A stretch of 7,116 nucleotides of DNA from an uncultured Solobacterium sp. (GTDB taxonomy: Bacteria; Bacillota_I; Bacilli_A; Erysipelotrichales; Erysipelotrichaceae): the NCBI GenBank assembly GCA_937895985.1, contig CALBKL010000009.1:1-7116 (forward strand), written 5' to 3'. This document shows, piece after piece, positions 1 through 6,095 of the stretch. Each line of letters starts with the position of its first letter. Within the stretch, counting starts at the first letter, position 1. The translations under genes were made by a program, and so were the position numbers. The notes below the pieces were generated by a model. It saw only the letters and a program-made list of their open reading frames with translations. It made no database searches and was not told where the DNA came from.

Positions 1-591
1 ACCGAGAATCATACCTAAGATGAATGGGATCAATAATGCAATAATCTGCATAACCTGAGCGATACCAAATCCGGATGTTCCATAGAAACCTAAGAATAAG
101 ATTGGCAATAGAGGCATTGAGCAAATCAACATGATACCAAATCCAGCCTTATCAGCTTCATCGCCGAATGGAGAAATAATACCCATATATAGTGCAGCGT
201 TAGCACTTGTGATTGCACATGCAACGGCTAGGAATGGAATACCGAATACACCTTCAAATCCAAATAATACATAGTATAGTGCACATAATGCATATGCAAC
301 TACAAGACGAACAATAATCAGTGGAACACTTCTACCAAGTGCTGACTTCAAATCTGAAACCTTAACACCTGTACCTGTAAAGAATAGCATCAAGCCAATG
401 ATCAACATCTGACCAGAGGATGAGAACATATCCTTCATAGGATTTCCTAATACAGCCCAGATATCTACATTGAAGATTCCTTGACCAATTGTGGTGATGA
501 TTGCACCAATAATTAATGGAACAAACATTGTTCCTGCTGGAACCTTCTGTAAGGATTTCCAGATGTTAACGTTCTTTTTTTCTTCTGACAT
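1..591 (-). CDS. kdgT: 2-keto-3-deoxygluconate permease (KdgT family), N-terminal part, cut by window edge
   Basis: This is an inner-membrane transporter of the KdgT family, which imports 2-keto-3-deoxygluconate, an intermediate of pectin and hexuronate breakdown, with protons. The minus-strand frame is open for 197 codons from the ATG at 591-589 to the left edge. Family full length is about 320 residues, so roughly 60% is present. The start is supported by AAAGGAGAT (597-604, minus strand), about 5 nt upstream. A short polar N-terminus (MSEEKKN) leads into the family-like opening QKVPAGTMFVPLIIGAI (about residues 15-31). Hydrophobic segments lie near residues 20-40, 59-76, 88-111, 114-139, 152-172 and 178-197. 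The stretch SANAALYMGIISPFGDEADKAGF (about 131-153, given here only as a landmark) corresponds to the conserved NGGLYASI..YG...EAGAF region of E. coli KdgT as I remember it. It is divergent from a PucR/CdaR-type regulator, which fits substrate-induced control. The family call is fairly firm; the exact substrate is inferred. Confidence 0.88.
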   Translation of the reverse strand, partial: MSEEKKNVNIWKSLQKVPAGTMFVPLIIGAIITTIGQGIFNVDIWAVLGNPMKDMFSSSGQMLIIGLMLFFTGTGVKVSDLKSALGRSVPLIIVRLVVAYALCALYYVLFGFEGVFGIPFLAVACAITSANAALYMGIISPFGDEADKAGFGIMLICSMPLLPILFLGFYGTSGFGIAQVMQIIALLIPFILGMILG

Positions 592-619
592 AACTATCTC
601 CTTTAAAAACAACGTAATC

Positions 620-647
620 AATATATAACTTTTTATTTGATAATGAA
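620..647 (-). promoter_or_regulatory. Predicted sigma-A promoter for the permease gene
   Basis: On the minus strand a TTCATT -35-like box (642-647) and a TATATT -10 box (620-625) are separated by 16 nt. A transcript would start near 612-614 and leave a leader of about 20 nt containing the ribosome binding site. The -35 box is weak. It lies inside the opposing regulator promoter, so occupancy of the two is probably mutually exclusive. Confidence 0.45.
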
Positions 648-665
648 CCGTTCTGAACATATAAT
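637..665 (+). promoter_or_regulatory. Strong predicted sigma-A promoter for the PucR/CdaR-type regulator
   Basis: TTGATA (637-642) and a perfect TATAAT (660-665) are separated by exactly 17 nt, which is one mismatch from the bacterial housekeeping consensus. The start site would be near 672, giving a leader of about 37 nt. The spacer holds the GAAC/GTTC palindrome described separately. Confidence 0.7.
645..658. promoter_or_regulatory. Candidate operator: overlapping GAAC/GTTC palindromes
   Basis: GAACCGTTCTGAAC contains two overlapping odd-length palindromes, GAAC-C-GTTC (645-653) and GTTC-T-GAAC (650-658). It sits in the spacer of the plus-strand promoter and overlaps the -35 box of the minus-strand promoter. 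A protein bound here would block the regulator promoter and contact the permease promoter, as expected for a self-regulating divergent controller. That the adjacent regulator binds it is an inference. Confidence 0.4.
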
Positions 666-708
666 AGTGATTATTCTTTTTGTGCTATCAGCATAATCGG
701 AGGTGTGG

Positions 709-1917
709 ATGGATATTTCAAAATTAGTGGATGCGTTTTTAACTGGTGTTAACCTAGATGGACTGGTAAAAATATCATCAATATTATTAAAATGCCCAAT
801 ATTAATATTAGATGATGCCTTTCATGTAGTTTCTTATTATAAGTCAGAAGACTTTCAGGATATCCCTTTTGATTCAACAATCGAGAGTAAACATATTACT
901 TATGAAGTTGTACGTAATTTAAACTGGCAGCCAAATTTAAAGAAGCCAGTATTTTTGTCAATCGAAGAAAGCCCGTGGAGACGTAGAGTCTCAACGCTAA
1001 GAGCAGAACATAAAAATATCGGTTATTTATTTTGTGTAGATGTAGAAGGACATTTAGAACAAGTCAGTGATAATGACATGTATAAAATTGAAATGATCCT
1101 GGCAAAACAATACTTAGCCCAGATTGAAAATCAATTTCTTTCGAAAAATACAGAAGAAGAGATTCTGACACACTTATTAGATGGGGATTATCAGAATCCT
1201 GCTTTATTTAAACTACAAATAACGAACACATGGCTTGAACAGATGGATCAAGGACATCTTGTACTTATTGATGTATCAAATAGAACGAATCTACAGATGT
1301 CATATCGTTCATTAGACGCACAGTTAGAAACTGCTTTAGCAGGAACACGTCCATTCTTATATCAGAAGAATATTCTGCTATTTATACATGAAAAAAGACA
1401 AGTTGAAATACTTGAGACCATCGCAAAGGAATTCCAAGTATGTGTTGTTGTCTCTAGTGTTATAAAAGATATCTATGAGTTGCCAAAGGTTTATAAACAA
1501 ATTTTAGAGGTAACCTCATTATTACAAAATAGGACTTTCTCGGCCAAAGTATTCTATACGGAAGGATATCGTTTGCGTCTGATGTTGGACCAGATGAAAA
1601 GTCGATTTGATTTAGTACCTGATGTATATAAAAGAATGTACGAGTATGATAAAGAAAATCATACGGTATATTGTGAAACACTATATTATTATGAATTAAA
1701 AAATCATTCTGTAATTGAAACTGCACAAGAGTTATTTACGCATCGGAATACAATTGTGTATCGTCTTAGAAAAATTAAAGATATGTTTCATATCGATGAT
1801 GCTCACGAGAGTGAAAAATTAATTCGTTTAATTAGTTTGGGCTTATGTTTAATTAAAATGAATCAAGATGATATTGTTTTAGAACATATGCATGCCGGTG
1901 ATATATTTGAGAAGTAA
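709..1917 (+). CDS. PucR/CdaR-type transcriptional regulator, probable controller of the divergent permease
   Basis: This is a 402-residue cytoplasmic DNA-binding regulator. The C-terminal 65 residues (about 325-390) match the PucR-type helix-turn-helix domain: an ELKNHSVIETAQELF helix, then the HRNTIVYRLRKI recognition segment typical of CdaR, PucR and related activators. The middle part (about 145-270) is where such proteins carry a GGDEF-like regulatory domain. The first 140 residues look like a poorly conserved sensory region; I cannot name its ligand. I chose the ATG at 709 because CGGAGG (698-703) lies 5 nt upstream. An in-frame GTG at 703 overlaps that ribosome binding site and is unlikely. 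Family members often sense sugar acids, purines or amino acids. The divergent KdgT-like neighbour suggests a sugar acid such as 2-keto-3-deoxygluconate, but this is inferred from context. The frame ends in tandem stops (TAA TGA). No terminator follows, so read-through into the next gene is possible. Confidence 0.85.
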   Translation: MDISKLVDAFLTGVNLDGLVKISSILLKCPILILDDAFHVVSYYKSEDFQDIPFDSTIESKHITYEVVRNLNWQPNLKKPVFLSIEESPWRRRVSTLRAEHKNIGYLFCVDVEGHLEQVSDNDMYKIEMILAKQYLAQIENQFLSKNTEEEILTHLLDGDYQNPALFKLQITNTWLEQMDQGHLVLIDVSNRTNLQMSYRSLDAQLETALAGTRPFLYQKNILLFIHEKRQVEILETIAKEFQVCVVVSSVIKDIYELPKVYKQILEVTSLLQNRTFSAKVFYTEGYRLRLMLDQMKSRFDLVPDVYKRMYEYDKENHTVYCETLYYYELKNHSVIETAQELFTHRNTIVYRLRKIKDMFHIDDAHESEKLIRLISLGLCLIKMNQDDIVLEHMHAGDIFEK

Positions 1918-1947
1918 TGAATTATGTTATTTTGGTGAATATTGAGC

Positions 1948-1978
1948 TTAACAAAAAGATATCAGAAAAAATTATGAT
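1948..1978 (+). promoter_or_regulatory. Possible promoter for the patatin-like gene
   Basis: TATGAT (1973-1978), followed by AAAC, resembles the TATGATAAA boxes before two other genes in this window. The best -35 candidate is TTAACA (1948-1953), but the spacing is 19 nt, longer than ideal. I see no hairpin terminator in the 88-nt gap after the regulator, so the gene may be transcribed from here, by read-through, or both. Confidence 0.35.
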
Positions 1979-2005
1979 AAACTTACCGCATTGAGGTGAT
2001 GAAGT

Positions 2006-2860
2006 ATGAAAAAAGGACTAGTTCTTGAGGGTGGTGCGATGCGAGGCATCTTTACAGCAGGTGTTATCGATGTGTTAATGGAAAACCATATTACATTTGA
2101 TGGTGCGATTGGTGTATCTGCTGGTGCGTGCTTTGGCGTAAATCTAAAGAGTAAGCAGATTGGTCGTACGTTCCGCTATAACATGAAATACGCAAAGGAT
2201 CCAAGATATGCAAGTGTTCAATCATGGATTAAAACAGGAGACTTCTTCAATGCGGAGTTCTGCTATCATACATTGCCTGAAAAGTTAGACCCAATGGATG
2301 CAGTAACATTCTCTAAAAATCCAATGAAGTTTTATTTAGTCGCAACAGATATTGAAAGTGGTAAACCATATTATTACGATGTTAAGGATATCAATAATGA
2401 ATCATTAGATTTTGTACGTGCTTCTGCGTCAATGCCAGTATTTGCAAGTCCAGTACATATCAATGGACATATTTATCTAGATGGTGGTATCTCTGATTCT
2501 ATCCCTATTAAGAAGTTTCAAGAGATGGGATATGAAAAGAATGTAATTGTCTTAACACAACCAGAGAATTATGTAAAAAAGCCACAGCCAATGATGAGGG
2601 CAATTCGTGCAAAGTATCGTAAATATCCAAACATGGTACGTGATTTAGAATCGCGTCACGAAACCTATAATGAAACAATTGCATATATCAAAGAAGAGGT
2701 TACGAAGAATAACGTATTTGTAATTCAACCAGAAAGAGCATTAAACATTGGTAGAATTGAACATAATCGTACAAGAATTCGTGCAGTCTATGAAGAAGGT
2801 CGTAAAACAGCGATGAAAAGACTAGCAGAATTAAAGATGTTTTTAAGACAGGGTGAATGA
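2006..2860 (+). CDS. Patatin-like phospholipase (acyl hydrolase)
   Basis: This 284-residue protein is a predicted cytoplasmic or membrane-peripheral lipid acyl hydrolase using a Ser-Asp dyad. All patatin landmarks are intact. The glycine-rich oxyanion segment LEGGAMRG spans residues 7-14. The nucleophile elbow GVSAG (36-40) has Ser38, and the catalytic Asp159 is in the LDGG motif, followed by ISDSIPI. The C-terminal part (about 200-280), with NVFVIQPE and a basic helical tail, resembles the extra domain found in bacterial YjjU-like patatins. No signal peptide is visible. The start at 2006 is supported by GAGGTGA (1993-1999), about 6 nt upstream. Length fits the bacterial YjjU-like group. It lies 88 nt after the regulator and about 50 nt before a second hydrolase on the same strand, which suggests related lipid or ester metabolism. 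The fold and active site are clear; the substrate is not, since members cleave phospholipids or other acyl esters. Confidence 0.9.
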   Translation: MKKGLVLEGGAMRGIFTAGVIDVLMENHITFDGAIGVSAGACFGVNLKSKQIGRTFRYNMKYAKDPRYASVQSWIKTGDFFNAEFCYHTLPEKLDPMDAVTFSKNPMKFYLVATDIESGKPYYYDVKDINNESLDFVRASASMPVFASPVHINGHIYLDGGISDSIPIKKFQEMGYEKNVIVLTQPENYVKKPQPMMRAIRAKYRKYPNMVRDLESRHETYNETIAYIKEEVTKNNVFVIQPERALNIGRIEHNRTRIRAVYEEGRKTAMKRLAELKMFLRQGE

Positions 2861-2886
2861 CATCATTTGAAATAGTAATTTATGAT
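2857..2886 (+). promoter_or_regulatory. Possible promoter for the alpha/beta hydrolase gene
   Basis: ATGACA (2857-2862, one mismatch from TTGACA) overlaps the stop codon of the upstream gene. It is followed after 18 nt by TATGAT (2881-2886) and AAAAT. The predicted start lies near 2893, close to the ribosome binding site. Transcription from the upstream gene is also possible because no terminator separates the two. Confidence 0.45.
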
Positions 2887-2912
2887 AAAATAAATACGCT
2901 ATTGGGGGAATG

Positions 2913-3953
2913 ATGAAAATAACAACGGATATGATTCATCGTGATTTACGAAAATACGCAAATGTGGTATTGAACAATCAACCATTACTCAATTCGATTA
3001 CTGCAATTCGAGAGCGTGATAGAAATCTAAAACGTAAGTTTTATGGGAAATGGTTTGGTAAAACAACCCATATGGAAGAACAAATGATTCTAAGAAATGA
3101 TGGTTCTTCTTTGCGTATCTGTATTGTTTATCCAAATCATTTTAGCAAAGAGGAATGTACAGGTCTTTTATGGCTTCATGGTGGTGGATATGGAACAGCA
3201 CTACCTGAAGAGTGCTATCCATATGCAGAACGTTTCCTAACAAATGGAAATGTAGTTATGGTACTACCAGATTATCGCAAGAGCTATGAGGCTCCATACC
3301 CGGCGGCCTTAGAAGATGCTTATCTAACACTCAAGTGGATGAGGGAACATGCATGCAAGTTACATATTAACCCTCACCAACTATTTGTGGGTGGTGAAAG
3401 CGCAGGTGGTGGCTTGGTGGCTGCGTTATCTGCATATGCACGTGATATGAATGAAGTGAAGATTGCATTTCAAATGCCGCTATATCCGATGATTGATGAT
3501 CGCCCATCTAGCGAAAATAAACAAGAAACATTAGCCTGGACGACTTCACAGAAGTACTTCCATTGGCAGCTATATAAACGGAATCTACAGGATGTACCAG
3601 TGTACTGTGCACCTGCAAGATTAAAGGATTTTCGAAATCTACCACCGACCTTTACGGTTGTAGGAACATTAGGACCGTTCCATGAAGAAACGGTAACCTA
3701 TATGAAACACTTGTATAAAGCTGGTGTGACTATCATGTTAAAAGAGTATGAGGGTTGTTTCCACATGTTTGATACATGCTGTCCAGATGCAAAGATATCC
3801 AAAGAACTCATACATCTTGAGCAGAAGGTATTTCAATATGCGCAACAAAACTTCTTTGCAAGACAAGATGAAATCAGTCAAGAAGATATATCTTTTCAAG
3901 AGGATATATTCCGTAATTTCCATGCATACATGGATAGGAAAAATAAATATTAA
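2913..3953 (+). CDS. Alpha/beta hydrolase, HGGG/GESAG esterase family, with altered catalytic acid site
   Basis: This 346-residue protein belongs to the hormone-sensitive-lipase-like (HGGG) branch of alpha/beta hydrolases, which cleave short acyl esters. Numbered from the ATG at 2913, the oxyanion motif HGGG is at 89-92 and the nucleophile elbow GESAG has Ser163. The conserved DYR..YEAPYPAALEDAY segment lies between them, and the C-terminal histidine is His284 in GCFHMFD. The catalytic acid is normally Asp (or Glu) in a G-x-x-D-P-[LF]-x-x-E motif. Here the motif reads GTLGPFHEE and the acid position is Gly254, encoded by GGA at 3672-3674. The protein may therefore be inactive, weak, or may use the nearby glutamates. 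There are two adjacent ATGs, at 2910 and 2913. GGGGG (2904-2908) is the only ribosome binding site and is better spaced for 2913. About 60 residues follow His284, more than I expect for the family, and they include a short internal duplication. No signal peptide is seen. Confidence 0.82.
   Translation: MKITTDMIHRDLRKYANVVLNNQPLLNSITAIRERDRNLKRKFYGKWFGKTTHMEEQMILRNDGSSLRICIVYPNHFSKEECTGLLWLHGGGYGTALPEECYPYAERFLTNGNVVMVLPDYRKSYEAPYPAALEDAYLTLKWMREHACKLHINPHQLFVGGESAGGGLVAALSAYARDMNEVKIAFQMPLYPMIDDRPSSENKQETLAWTTSQKYFHWQLYKRNLQDVPVYCAPARLKDFRNLPPTFTVVGTLGPFHEETVTYMKHLYKAGVTIMLKEYEGCFHMFDTCCPDAKISKELIHLEQKVFQYAQQNFFARQDEISQEDISFQEDIFRNFHAYMDRKNKY
3879..3914 (+). repeat. 18-bp imperfect tandem duplication inside the hydrolase C-terminus
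   Basis: Two adjacent 18-bp units (3879-3896 and 3897-3914) match at 13 positions and share a CAAGA[AG]GATATAT core. They keep the reading frame and encode QEDISF followed by QEDIFR. This lies in the C-terminal tail beyond the catalytic domain. It could equally be chance similarity in a short helical tail. Confidence 0.4.
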
Positions 3954-3957
3954 AGTA

Positions 3958-3990
3958 AAGCCCGAGATGTTTATCCCGAGCTTATTTTTT
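3958..3990. terminator. Bidirectional terminator hairpin between convergent genes
   Basis: Arms 3958-3968 (AAGCCCGAGAT) and 3973-3983 (ATCCCGAGCTT) flank a 4-nt loop. Read as plus-strand RNA, the 11-bp stem has two A-C mismatches but is followed by a strong U tract (ATTTTTT, 3984-3990). Read as minus-strand RNA, the same two positions become G-U wobbles, so the stem is continuous, but the following U tract is interrupted (TTTACTTTAAT). It lies 5 nt after the plus-strand stop and just past the minus-strand stop, so it can serve both genes. Confidence 0.7.
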
Positions 3991-4456
3991 ATAGTTGTTC
4001 TGCTTGTACTTGAATGAGATTCTGTAGTTGCATACGATACAATAATAAGTCATCCTCAAGAGGATTTAATACAGCTGCCGCAACCTTTGTGTTTAGATTT
4101 AGGAAATCTAATATATCTTGTTTTGTGACGATGTAGATATGTTCATCTTTTTGTAGTGTTGGTTTAAATTTTTGTAGGCCTTCCAATGTAGAAAATACAG
4201 GAAGATACTTTTCACCATCAGTTGCCTGCATTAAATCAACACGGTCAATATTAGATGCTTGAATACTGTCATTTTTGATTGCGTCTTCTTTTGGATAGAA
4301 GGCAACATAGAAACGACGGTCACCTGCCATATAGAGTGTTAACTCTTCTAGTATCTTTTGCATACCTTCTTCACTAAGAGGTGCTTTGCGATCTAAGAGT
4401 AGGCTTTCTAGTTTTGTATCTATCGTTGTATCAGTTAATGAATTAAATTTTTGCAT
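3989..4456 (-). CDS. SseB-like protein
   Basis: This 155-residue soluble protein has features of the SseB N-terminal domain family, whose molecular role in most bacteria is unknown. Visible features are a helical N-terminal third (residues 1-43) and a strand-rich core starting at RRFYVAFYPKED (47-58). DGEKYLPVFSTLEGLQKF (80-97) is the family hallmark, with a polar DGE turn, PVFS and a following helix. ILDFLNLN (115-122) and VLNPLEDDLLL (129-139) match the characteristic asparagine-proline segment near the domain end. The frame is open further upstream to 4498, but I chose the ATG at 4456 because GTGAGGA (4461-4467, minus strand) is well placed for it. The longer form would overlap the divergent yaaA start and lacks a ribosome binding site. 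No signal peptide or membrane segment is seen. It is convergent with the hydrolase and divergent from yaaA, so it is transcribed alone. The family assignment rests on motif memory. Confidence 0.7.
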   Translation of the reverse strand: MQKFNSLTDTTIDTKLESLLLDRKAPLSEEGMQKILEELTLYMAGDRRFYVAFYPKEDAIKNDSIQASNIDRVDLMQATDGEKYLPVFSTLEGLQKFKPTLQKDEHIYIVTKQDILDFLNLNTKVAAAVLNPLEDDLLLYRMQLQNLIQVQAEQL

Positions 4457-4480
4457 GTAATCCTCACCATTTCTGCATTT

Positions 4481-4490
4481 ATTATATAAT
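4481..4490. promoter_or_regulatory. Palindromic -10 element shared by the divergent sseB-like and yaaA genes
   Basis: The perfect palindrome ATTATATAAT reads TATAAT on both strands (4485-4490 plus, 4481-4486 minus). On the plus strand the expected start site, 6-7 nt downstream, falls at about 4497, the A of the yaaA ATG. On the minus strand it falls near 4474, leaving a leader of about 18 nt with the sseB-like ribosome binding site. I see no good -35 box for either direction at 16-18 nt spacing, so this could also be a melting region or chance AT sequence. Confidence 0.45.
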
Positions 4491-4496
4491 AGGAAC

Positions 4497-5225
4497 ATGA
4501 AAATAATATTCTCTCCAACAAAAAAGATGATTCAAGATGAAGATTTAGCCCCAAAAACAACACCAGTTTTTCTTTCGAAGACAGAAACATTACTAGAAAA
4601 ACTGCGTGGAATGAGTTCTGAACAACTACAGCGTATGTACCGTTGTAACGATAAAATCTTAGCTGAAAATATGAAACGGATTGAAACGATGAACTTACAT
4701 GAGAATCTTTCACCTGCACTATTTAGCTATAGTGGTCTTGCGTTTCAGCATTTATCTGCGACTTCTCTATGTCAGGATGAACTAGACTATCTGCAAGAGC
4801 ACTTCCGCATTCTTTCTGGTTTTTATGGTGTATTAAAGCCAATGGATGGTATTACACCATATCGTTTGGAAATGTTATCAGTATTTCCGGATGGCAGTAA
4901 CTTATATGACTATTGGAATGATGCGCTTTATCGTGAGCTCAATGACAATATGATTATCAATCTTGCGTCCGAAGAGTATTCACGTTGTATTAAAGATTAT
5001 CTTCAAGAAAATGATCGCATGATCAATATTATCTTTGGCGAATTCAAGAATGGAAAGCTAATTACAAAGGCGACCAAGGCAAAGATGGCACGTGGAGATA
5101 TGATTTGGTATATGGCACAAAATCACATCACTGATCCTGAAGACATTAAGAAATTTAATGAACATTATTACTATGATGCTGAACTTTCTGATGATACACA
5201 CTTTGTATTTATTACACAGGAGTAA
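4497..5225 (+). CDS. yaaA: YaaA family peroxide stress protein (UPF0246)
   Basis: This is a 242-residue cytoplasmic protein of the YaaA family; the E. coli member is about 258 residues. In E. coli, YaaA is induced by peroxide and lowers free intracellular iron, limiting Fenton damage; the mechanism is not settled. The match runs the whole length. The N-terminus MKIIFSPTKKM resembles the family start MLILISPAKT. YSGLAFQHL corresponds to the FKGDVYTGL region. RILSGFYGVLKPMDGITPYRLEM (about residues 104-126, cited as a landmark) is the most conserved block. INLASEEY and KMARGDMIWYM follow, and the end FNEHYYYDAELSDDTHFVF matches the family C-terminus. The family-typical first residues support the ATG at 4497, yet the only ribosome binding site is a short AGGA 2 nt before it. 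A TATAAT at 4485-4490 implies a start site on the ATG itself, so translation may be leaderless. The GDPD gene follows after 6 nt and is probably co-transcribed. Confidence 0.92.
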   Translation: MKIIFSPTKKMIQDEDLAPKTTPVFLSKTETLLEKLRGMSSEQLQRMYRCNDKILAENMKRIETMNLHENLSPALFSYSGLAFQHLSATSLCQDELDYLQEHFRILSGFYGVLKPMDGITPYRLEMLSVFPDGSNLYDYWNDALYRELNDNMIINLASEEYSRCIKDYLQENDRMINIIFGEFKNGKLITKATKAKMARGDMIWYMAQNHITDPEDIKKFNEHYYYDAELSDDTHFVFITQE

Positions 5226-5231
5226 GATACA

Positions 5232-6095
5232 ATGATTGGTATGATTATCGTAATCAGTATTTGTTTACTCTATCTATGGATGATTCATCCCCAGAATCTT
5301 AATGATGAAAAGTGGGAAGGATTTCGTCATCACTATTATGCTCACCGTGGTTTACATGATATACAAAGGAATATTCCAGAGAATTCAATGGCTGCTTTTT
5401 TGAAAGCAGTAGAGAATGGTTATGGTATTGAGCTAGATATGCAACTAACCAAAGATGGTGTACCTGTTATTTTTCACGATGGAAAGACTGGTAGATTATT
5501 ACGTGATGAAAATGGTGCAGTCATTAATACAGTACTCACAGAACTACCACTAGAAGAATTACAGAGATATCACTTACTAACAAGTAAAGAGAAGGTTCCT
5601 CTGTTTGAAGATGTATTAAAGTTGGTTGATGGAAAAGTACCTTTGATTGTGGAGTTGAAGGTTGCGAATTCATCGACGGATATCAATGCATTATGTAGTA
5701 AGGCAGATTGGTTATTACAAAAATATCGTGGTTTCTATTGTATAGAGTCTTTTCATCCAGCTTGTGTAAACTGGTATCGTAAGAATCGTCCAGAGATTAT
5801 TCGTGGACAACTTGCAGAATATCCAAATACGCAAGCAAAAGGAAAGATGTTTATAGCGATGAGGGTTATGCAGTATCTTTTAACAAACTTTATCACGCGA
5901 CCAAACTTTATTGCGTATAACCATCACAATCGCCATAACCTTTCACGCATGTTGTGTCATCGCTTATTTAAAAATCCAGCGATTGCTTGGACAATCCGTT
6001 CCAAGCAGGAGTTAGAAGATAATCATAAGTACTTTGATTACTTTATTTTTGAACACTTTATACCAAATGTTGAATCAAGTTCCGAAGAACAGTAA
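5232..6095 (+). CDS. Membrane-anchored glycerophosphodiester phosphodiesterase
   Basis: This 287-residue enzyme should hydrolyse glycerophosphodiesters, the deacylated headgroups of phospholipids, to sn-glycerol-3-phosphate and an alcohol, with a divalent metal. The N-terminus has one hydrophobic segment (about residues 3-18) with no clear cleavage site, so it is probably a membrane anchor. The GDPD domain follows at once. AHRG (37-40) has His38 and Arg39, followed by PENS.AAF. ELD (67-69) supplies metal ligands Glu67 and Asp69, and FHDGK holds His82. VELKV further on matches the conserved strand bearing a later acidic ligand. The end of the barrel shows AWTIRSKQELE, the typical W-T-[VI]-[NR] motif. 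All key residues are present, so activity is likely. AGGAG (5218-5222), inside the end of yaaA, sits 9 nt before the ATG, and only 6 nt separate the genes, suggesting one operon with coupled translation. The alcohol specificity is unknown. A hairpin terminator overlaps its 3' end. Confidence 0.93.
   Translation: MIGMIIVISICLLYLWMIHPQNLNDEKWEGFRHHYYAHRGLHDIQRNIPENSMAAFLKAVENGYGIELDMQLTKDGVPVIFHDGKTGRLLRDENGAVINTVLTELPLEELQRYHLLTSKEKVPLFEDVLKLVDGKVPLIVELKVANSSTDINALCSKADWLLQKYRGFYCIESFHPACVNWYRKNRPEIIRGQLAEYPNTQAKGKMFIAMRVMQYLLTNFITRPNFIAYNHHNRHNLSRMLCHRLFKNPAIAWTIRSKQELEDNHKYFDYFIFEHFIPNVESSSEEQ

Noticed and set aside
642..658. Catabolite-response (cre) site near the regulator promoter
   Set aside because: TGAACCG has only three bases between TG and CG, where the cre consensus needs four, and the right half does not match.
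703..708. GTG start giving the regulator two extra residues
   Set aside because: The GTG overlaps the only ribosome binding site (CGGAGG, 698-703); the ATG at 709 is correctly spaced.
1460..1726. Minus-strand frame inside the regulator gene
   Set aside because: Antisense to a gene with a convincing PucR-type domain; composition looks like a shadow.
1918..2005. Terminator after the regulator gene
   Set aside because: I could not find a GC-containing hairpin followed by a T tract in this gap.
3738..3923. Minus-strand frame inside the hydrolase gene
   Set aside because: Antisense to the catalytic histidine region; no start signal and no family features.
3748..4017. Plus-strand 89-codon frame overlapping the hydrolase end
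   Set aside because: It is out of frame with a gene bearing clear motifs, runs through the terminator, and has no ribosome binding site or recognisable product.
4457..4498. Longer N-terminus for the sseB-like protein (start at 4498)
   Set aside because: No ribosome binding site, overlap with the yaaA start, and the ATG at 4456 has GTGAGGA well placed.
4435..4719. Minus-strand frame opposite the start of yaaA
   Set aside because: It is antisense to strongly conserved yaaA codons and overlaps the sseB-like start; no family features.
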